Positions 15,480 through 18,347 of a stretch of DNA of 18,347 bases are shown here, one piece after another. Position 1 is the stretch's first letter, and the number at the start of each line of letters is the position of its first letter. A program made the translations under genes and the position numbers. The stretch covers positions 1 to 18,347 of the forward strand of contig JAUWLN010000012.1 in the NCBI GenBank assembly GCA_030613665.1, read 5' to 3'. Source of the stretch: Dehalococcoidia bacterium (GTDB lineage: Bacteria; Chloroflexota; Dehalococcoidia; Dehalococcoidales; RBG-16-60-22). Under the pieces are notes generated by a model. It saw nothing but the letters and a program-made list of their open reading frames with translations. It made no database searches and was not told the origin of the DNA.

Positions 15480-15631
15480 TCTCCCTCCTCCTCCCCTTCT
15501 TCCCGTTTCTTTTTCCCCTTCCCGATTACTTCCACCTGCACCGATGGCTGTATGATAGTTATCGGCGCAATTATTTTAGTATCCTTTTTTTGTTTCTTTG
15601 ACTCTCTGTGTCGGTAATCTCTTTTCCCCAT
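15476..15631 (-). CDS. Small lysine-rich protein, 51 aa
   Basis: The minus strand carries ATG at 15631, preceded at 7 nt by AGAGGG, and a 51-codon frame ending in TAG at 15476-15478. The product begins MGKRDYRHRESKKQKKDTKI. It has a hydrophobic/proline middle (APITIIQPSVQVEVI), a basic patch (GKGKKKR) and an acidic tail (EEGEEEGE). I recall similar short proteins, with a GKRDYR start and a VEVI-K/R-rich end, in Chloroflexota genomes, but this needs a search. It lies between rnc and the radical SAM remnant. The charge pattern suggests nucleic-acid or ribosome association, which is only inference. Its 3' end is a purine-rich GGAGGAGGAGGGAGAG stretch that could have served as ribosome site for the next gene. 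Confidence 0.7.
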   Translation of the reverse strand: MGKRDYRHRESKKQKKDTKIIAPITIIQPSVQVEVIGKGKKKREEGEEEGE

Positions 15632-15668
15632 CGCTGACCCTCTGATTATTTATTAACTTCGGCATCTA

Positions 15669-15685
15669 TTTGCTAGTTTAGCAAA
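15669..15685 (-). other. Perfect short stem-loop between rnc and the 51-aa gene
   Basis: TTTGCTA, a 3-nt loop and TAGCAAA form a perfect 7-bp hairpin 7 nt after the rnc stop. No T-run follows on the minus strand, so it is not a strong terminator. It could mark an mRNA 3' end or a processing site. Confidence 0.4.
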
Positions 15686-15691
15686 GAGCTA

Positions 15692-16414
15692 TCAAGGTGT
15701 AAAGTTGCGGTTAAGCTGCTCCAGGGCATCGCAGGCGGCTTCCGTCTCGGCCAGCTTTTTACTTTTACCAGCCCCCATCCCCAGCACCTTATCCCCAATC
15801 ATTACCTCAACGGTAAACAGTTTGTCGTGGTCCGGCCCGGCGGCCTGTATTGTTCGATAGGATGGCGACGAATGATATTCCGACTGTATCACTTCCTGCA
15901 GTTGCGATTTATAATCGACGCCTTTTCCCCGACCTGCCACCTCCTGAAGTTCTTCGGTAAGCCATCCCAGCACCAGTTTTCGTGTCACCGCCAGGCCCCG
16001 GTCAAGATAAACGGCCGCGATTACCGCTTCCAGTCCGCCGGAGAGGTTAGCCGGTTTTTGCCGTCCGCCACCGGCCTCTTCGCCCTTTCCCAGATAAAGG
16101 TAATCTCCAAGCTTCAATCTTCTGGCCACCTGCGCCAGTGTCTCCCCTCGCACCAGAACCGAGCGGACTCTGGTCATTTCGCCTTCAGCCAGGCCTGGGA
16201 AACCCTGATACAGCTTCTCCGCCACAATGAACCCCAGCACAGCATCACCGAGAAACTCCAGCCTCTCATTGGAAGCCGTCACAGTTCCGGGGTATTCGTT
16301 CAGATAGGAACTATGAATCAGGGCCTGCTCCAGCAAAGGAAGATTTACAAACCTGACACTCAGTGATTCCTGCAGCGAATCTATATCATACACCGCCTTT
16401 ACACTCATTCTCAT
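15692..16414 (-). CDS. rnc: Ribonuclease III
   Basis: RNase III cuts double-stranded RNA, including rRNA precursors. The 240-aa protein has an N-terminal nuclease domain with NERLEFLGDAVL (E50, E53, D57), a conserved AEGEMTRVRS (E77), and a second active-site motif read as NLSGGLEAVIAAVYLD. Here the usual ILADAFEA Asp is Gly126, while the essential Glu129 remains. A double-stranded RNA-binding domain follows (about 165-235: VDYKSQLQEVIQ, then KSKKLAETEAACDAL). The start may be ATG 16414 or ATG 16408; a GGGA sits at 7 nt from the latter. A promoter is visible upstream at 16457-16485. The Gly may be a lineage variant rather than damage, since the rest of the enzyme is intact. Confidence 0.95.
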   Translation of the reverse strand: MRMSVKAVYDIDSLQESLSVRFVNLPLLEQALIHSSYLNEYPGTVTASNERLEFLGDAVLGFIVAEKLYQGFPGLAEGEMTRVRSVLVRGETLAQVARRLKLGDYLYLGKGEEAGGGRQKPANLSGGLEAVIAAVYLDRGLAVTRKLVLGWLTEELQEVAGRGKGVDYKSQLQEVIQSEYHSSPSYRTIQAAGPDHDKLFTVEVMIGDKVLGMGAGKSKKLAETEAACDALEQLNRNFTP

Positions 16415-16456
16415 TTCCCAAATTCATATTCGCAGATTACTTCCTCGTCCTGAGTT

Positions 16457-16485
16457 ATTGTATTATGCCGCTTCTCACTTTACAA
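16457..16485 (-). promoter_or_regulatory. Promoter of rnc
   Basis: On the minus strand TTGTAA (16485-16480) and TACAAT (16462-16457) are separated by exactly 17 bp. Transcription would begin near 16450, leaving a leader of about 36 nt before rnc. The rest of the 16415-16567 gap holds no ORF of note. Confidence 0.55.
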
Positions 16486-16567
16486 TCGGCCTACCAAGAG
16501 CCTGGCCATCTTAGTTTATCGTAATACTGATACACCTGAGAGGAAATCACTAAAATTCAGGGCTGTG

Positions 16568-17965
16568 TCAGGACTTGAGCTTTCCTCTAGCCAGAGATGC
16601 GAATATACCGAGAAAACAAAGGGCAGTGAAGATTGTGAACGCTATTCTCGTGCCTATCAAGAAGCTAGAGAAATATACAGGCGTAATTTCTACCCTGCCC
16701 ATGTAGACGGCAATAATCAGCATGGCTATTCCCATACTAAATGTCATCCCGACCTGACGCATTGTAGCCAGTGTTGCCGAGGCCACCCCGTAGAATCTCT
16801 TATCAACCGAACTCATTACGGCATTCGTATTTGGAGAAGAAAAAAGAGCAAAACCGAATCCCAATATCGCCAGGCTGGCCAGAATGAAACCAAGTGCCGT
16901 ATCCTGCGTTAAAAGAATTAACAGCCCGAGCCCTATGGTCGTAAACCCCATGCCCGTTGAAGCAAGTACTCTCGGTTCAATCTTATCGGAGAGCCTGCCG
17001 GCAACCGGAGAAAATATCGCCTGGATTGCCGGCATTAACACCAGGACTATACCGGCTTCCTGAGCGCTCAGCCCTCTGACAGATTGCAGATAAAGGCTCA
17101 GGATAAAAGTCACCGCAAACGTCGCGCTGTAATTAATGAATGCCGCCAGGTTAGAAAAAGCGAATACGGTATTGTTCCTGAATAGCCTCACATCTAAAAC
17201 AGGGCTTTCTACCTTCGTTTCCCACCACAAAAACCCCGCAGTGGCAAACACGCCAATAATTATTACCCATATACCTGACGTCGCGGGTAACAGAGATAGA
17301 CCATACAGCAACGCTACGACTGCGCTGCCGTAAACCAGTGAACCTGTAAGGTCAAATTTTTCCCCCTCCGCCCCAATCCACTCTCCTTTTAGCTTCCAGA
17401 ATATAGCGGTAATAACCGCTACACCAAGGGGCACAACTATTAGAAAAACACTCCTCCAGCCAAGATGTTGTGTTAACAAACCACCTAAAAACGGCCCTAA
17501 AGAAAGCCCGAGATAAACAGCGGCAACGTTTATTCCCAGGGCTTTGCCTCTCTCCCCTGCTGGAAATACAGAAGTCAGGATGGCAACCCCTGTACTGAAG
17601 ATAAGTGCGGCCCCCCCCCCCGGCCCGCCCCGGAAGGAAATAAGCATGGCAGCCGAAGTTGAAAAGCCTATAATAAGAGAGGAGACAGTAAAGATTATCG
17701 TGCCATAGGTGAGAATCCGCTTTCTGCCGTATATATCCGCTATCCGGCCAAACGGGACAAGAAATACGGAAGTGGCCAGAAGGTACGACATGGCAATCCA
17801 TCCCAGCGAAACCGCATCCATGGCGAATTCTTTCCCGATAGTCGGAATAGCCACATTAACAGAAGACCCCATGAACGGGGTCAAAAAAGCAACCATAGTG
17901 GCAACCAGTAATACGGCTTTCCTATTTACGATACCATCATTTGCCATTTCAGACATTATACTCAT
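16568..17965 (-). CDS. MFS transporter, DHA2 (EmrB/QacA-like) drug:proton antiporter family
   Basis: This 465-aa protein has about 14 hydrophobic segments. It carries the major-facilitator motif A, GRIADIYGRKR (73-83), and a motif C-like stretch, LGLSLGPFLGGLL, in the fifth segment region. A second motif-A-like GRLSDKIEPR follows the middle of the chain. It likely exports a drug-like or metabolic compound using the proton gradient; the substrate is unknown. The conserved RxxQGxGAA motif reads RGGPGGGAA (112-120) because of a poly-C tract in the DNA, so a key Gln is Pro. This may be a sequencing artefact or damage. Start choices are ATG 17965, 17956 or 17947. A TATAAA box (minus, 17992-17987) lies upstream without a good -35. 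Confidence 0.92.
   Translation of the reverse strand: MSIMSEMANDGIVNRKAVLLVATMVAFLTPFMGSSVNVAIPTIGKEFAMDAVSLGWIAMSYLLATSVFLVPFGRIADIYGRKRILTYGTIIFTVSSLIIGFSTSAAMLISFRGGPGGGAALIFSTGVAILTSVFPAGERGKALGINVAAVYLGLSLGPFLGGLLTQHLGWRSVFLIVVPLGVAVITAIFWKLKGEWIGAEGEKFDLTGSLVYGSAVVALLYGLSLLPATSGIWVIIIGVFATAGFLWWETKVESPVLDVRLFRNNTVFAFSNLAAFINYSATFAVTFILSLYLQSVRGLSAQEAGIVLVLMPAIQAIFSPVAGRLSDKIEPRVLASTGMGFTTIGLGLLILLTQDTALGFILASLAILGFGFALFSSPNTNAVMSSVDKRFYGVASATLATMRQVGMTFSMGIAMLIIAVYMGRVEITPVYFSSFLIGTRIAFTIFTALCFLGIFASLARGKLKS
17611..17621. repeat. Homopolymer of 11 C inside the MFS transporter gene
   Basis: Eleven C in a row on the + strand (G on the coding strand) are followed by further C-rich sequence to 17632. 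The reading frame is open as given; a change of one or two bases would break the transporter. Confidence 0.9.
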
Positions 17966-18046
17966 TATGACCGACAGATTTCATACTTTATACGGGTAAT
18001 CCGCTGTGCCAATCTGGAATGGCAAGCAGTGGCAAGTAGAGCTGGT

Positions 18047-18075
18047 TTGACACGCCAGCCTCATTTGGCTACAAT
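18047..18075 (+). promoter_or_regulatory. Strong promoter of the tRNA-Gln gene
   Basis: TTGACA (18047-18052), a 17-bp spacer and TACAAT (18070-18075) give a near-consensus sigma-70-type promoter. Transcription should start near 18082, a few bases before the tRNA. The 17966-18046 stretch also holds a direct repeat TGGCAAG at 18020-18026 and 18030-18036. Confidence 0.8.
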
Positions 18076-18085
18076 TTAAGCGTGC

Positions 18086-18159
18086 TGGGGAATCGTCTAG
18101 TGGTAGGACAGCGGACTCTGGATCCGTAAGCGAAGGTTCGAATCCTTCTTCCCCAGCCA
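18086..18159 (+). tRNA. tRNA-Gln (anticodon CTG)
   Basis: The 74-nt cloverleaf is complete. The acceptor stem TGGGGAA pairs with TTCCCCA. The D-arm begins GTCTAGTGGTAGGAC. The anticodon stem GCGGA/TCCGT encloses the loop CTCTGGA with anticodon CTG. The T-arm is GAAGG-TTCGAAT-CCTTC. The discriminator is G18156 and the CCA end is encoded (18157-18159). It reads CAG codons. A consensus-like promoter lies directly upstream. Confidence 0.97.
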
Positions 18160-18161
18160 AT

Positions 18162-18176
18162 GGTAATATTATTACC
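18162..18176. repeat. Short palindrome just after the tRNA
   Basis: GGTAATA-T-TATTACC is a perfect 7-bp inverted repeat starting 3 nt after the tRNA CCA. No T-run follows. It may help end the tRNA transcript, or belong to the end of the neighbouring IS630-type element. Confidence 0.4.
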
Positions 18177-18185
18177 TCAAATTAG

Positions 18186-18347
18186 CTAGTGTAGCGTCTC
18201 ATAAAGGGCCTTACAACGAGCAAGTTTATCGAGGATAGCATGAGCGGATTTATGCCATACGAAAGGCTTCGGGTCGGCGTTAGATGCCGCCATGTACTCT
18301 TTGATCGCAGCGATCAATTCCGGGGCGCTCTCGAAACTTCCCCGCCG
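18186..18347 (-). mobile_element. IS630-family transposase, C-terminal fragment (5' end outside window)
   Basis: The minus strand is open from the window edge to TAG at 18186-18188, giving 53 residues. They read RRGSFESAPELIAAIKEYMA, then NADPKPFVWHKSAHAILDKL. The RRGSF, ELIAAI..Y and NADPKPFVW...A..IL pattern is the typical C-terminus of IS630-family transposases, after the last catalytic acidic residue. Whether the element is whole cannot be told. The end of the element should lie in 18160-18185, between the tRNA and the stop codon. Such elements usually duplicate TA on insertion. Confidence 0.8.

Noticed and set aside
15827..16366. Plus-strand frame (179 codons) opposite rnc
   Set aside because: It is antisense to a complete RNase III gene with its own promoter; no domain is recognisable in the plus-strand product.
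1..18347. CRISPR array, toxin-antitoxin pair, prophage or other defence system
   Set aside because: I saw no spaced direct repeats, no nuclease or toxin-like small gene pair and no phage genes; nearly all sequence is explained by housekeeping genes.

Overview
This window looks like a bacterial chromosome segment of moderate GC content. It carries sigma-70-type promoters, strong Shine-Dalgarno sites and a CCA-encoding tRNA gene. The gene content suggests an uncultured Chloroflexota, probably Dehalococcoidia-like. The main hints are an NrpR/DUF128 nitrogen regulator in a bacterium, a small lysine-rich protein that I recall from that group, and the style of the RNase III. This placement comes from pattern recognition and has not been checked by a search.

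Layout of the left part, all on the + strand. (1) 1-4540: the 3' end of a type I glutamine synthetase gene, then an NrpR-type regulator that overlaps a UPF0182 membrane-protein gene by 4 bp. (2) 4600-5976: an AT-rich promoter zone, a PadR regulator and a multi-spanning membrane protein with an N-terminal HAAS-like domain. (3) 6032-7530: plsY and degV, overlapping by 4 bp, both linked to fatty acid and phospholipid metabolism. (4) 7611-11428: a P-loop kinase that may be translated from a leaderless mRNA, leucyl aminopeptidase, a UPF0173 metallo-hydrolase and an unusual ketol-acid reductoisomerase homologue. (5) 11459-14791: a tightly packed molybdenum-cofactor operon, mobA-moeA-mobB-DUF362, possibly followed by a 31-codon ORF.

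Right part. The - strand operon at 16485-14903 reads rnc, a 51-aa lysine-rich small protein, the remains of a PflA-like radical SAM gene, and acylphosphatase. The radical SAM remnant keeps its N-terminal cysteine-rich part and its C-terminus. The catalytic core is deleted, and the two ends are joined out of frame. Next come a DHA2-type MFS transporter gene (-) with an 11-C homopolymer in a conserved motif, tRNA-Gln(CTG) (+) behind a near-consensus promoter, and the C-terminal end of an IS630-family transposase (-) running off the window.

Functional threads. Nitrogen assimilation is represented by GlnA and NrpR, where the repressor would normally read 2-oxoglutarate. Molybdenum-cofactor insertion and nucleotide attachment are represented by MoeA, MobA and MobB. 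A GGAA-N6-TTCC inverted repeat, the half-site pattern known for archaeal NrpR, lies directly upstream of the mobA promoter and may link the two themes. I do not see a complete new defence or mobile system. The most notable points are the divergent KARI, the core-deleted radical SAM gene, the two leaderless or near-leaderless starts, the altered RNase III active-site motif, and the poly-C tract in the transporter.
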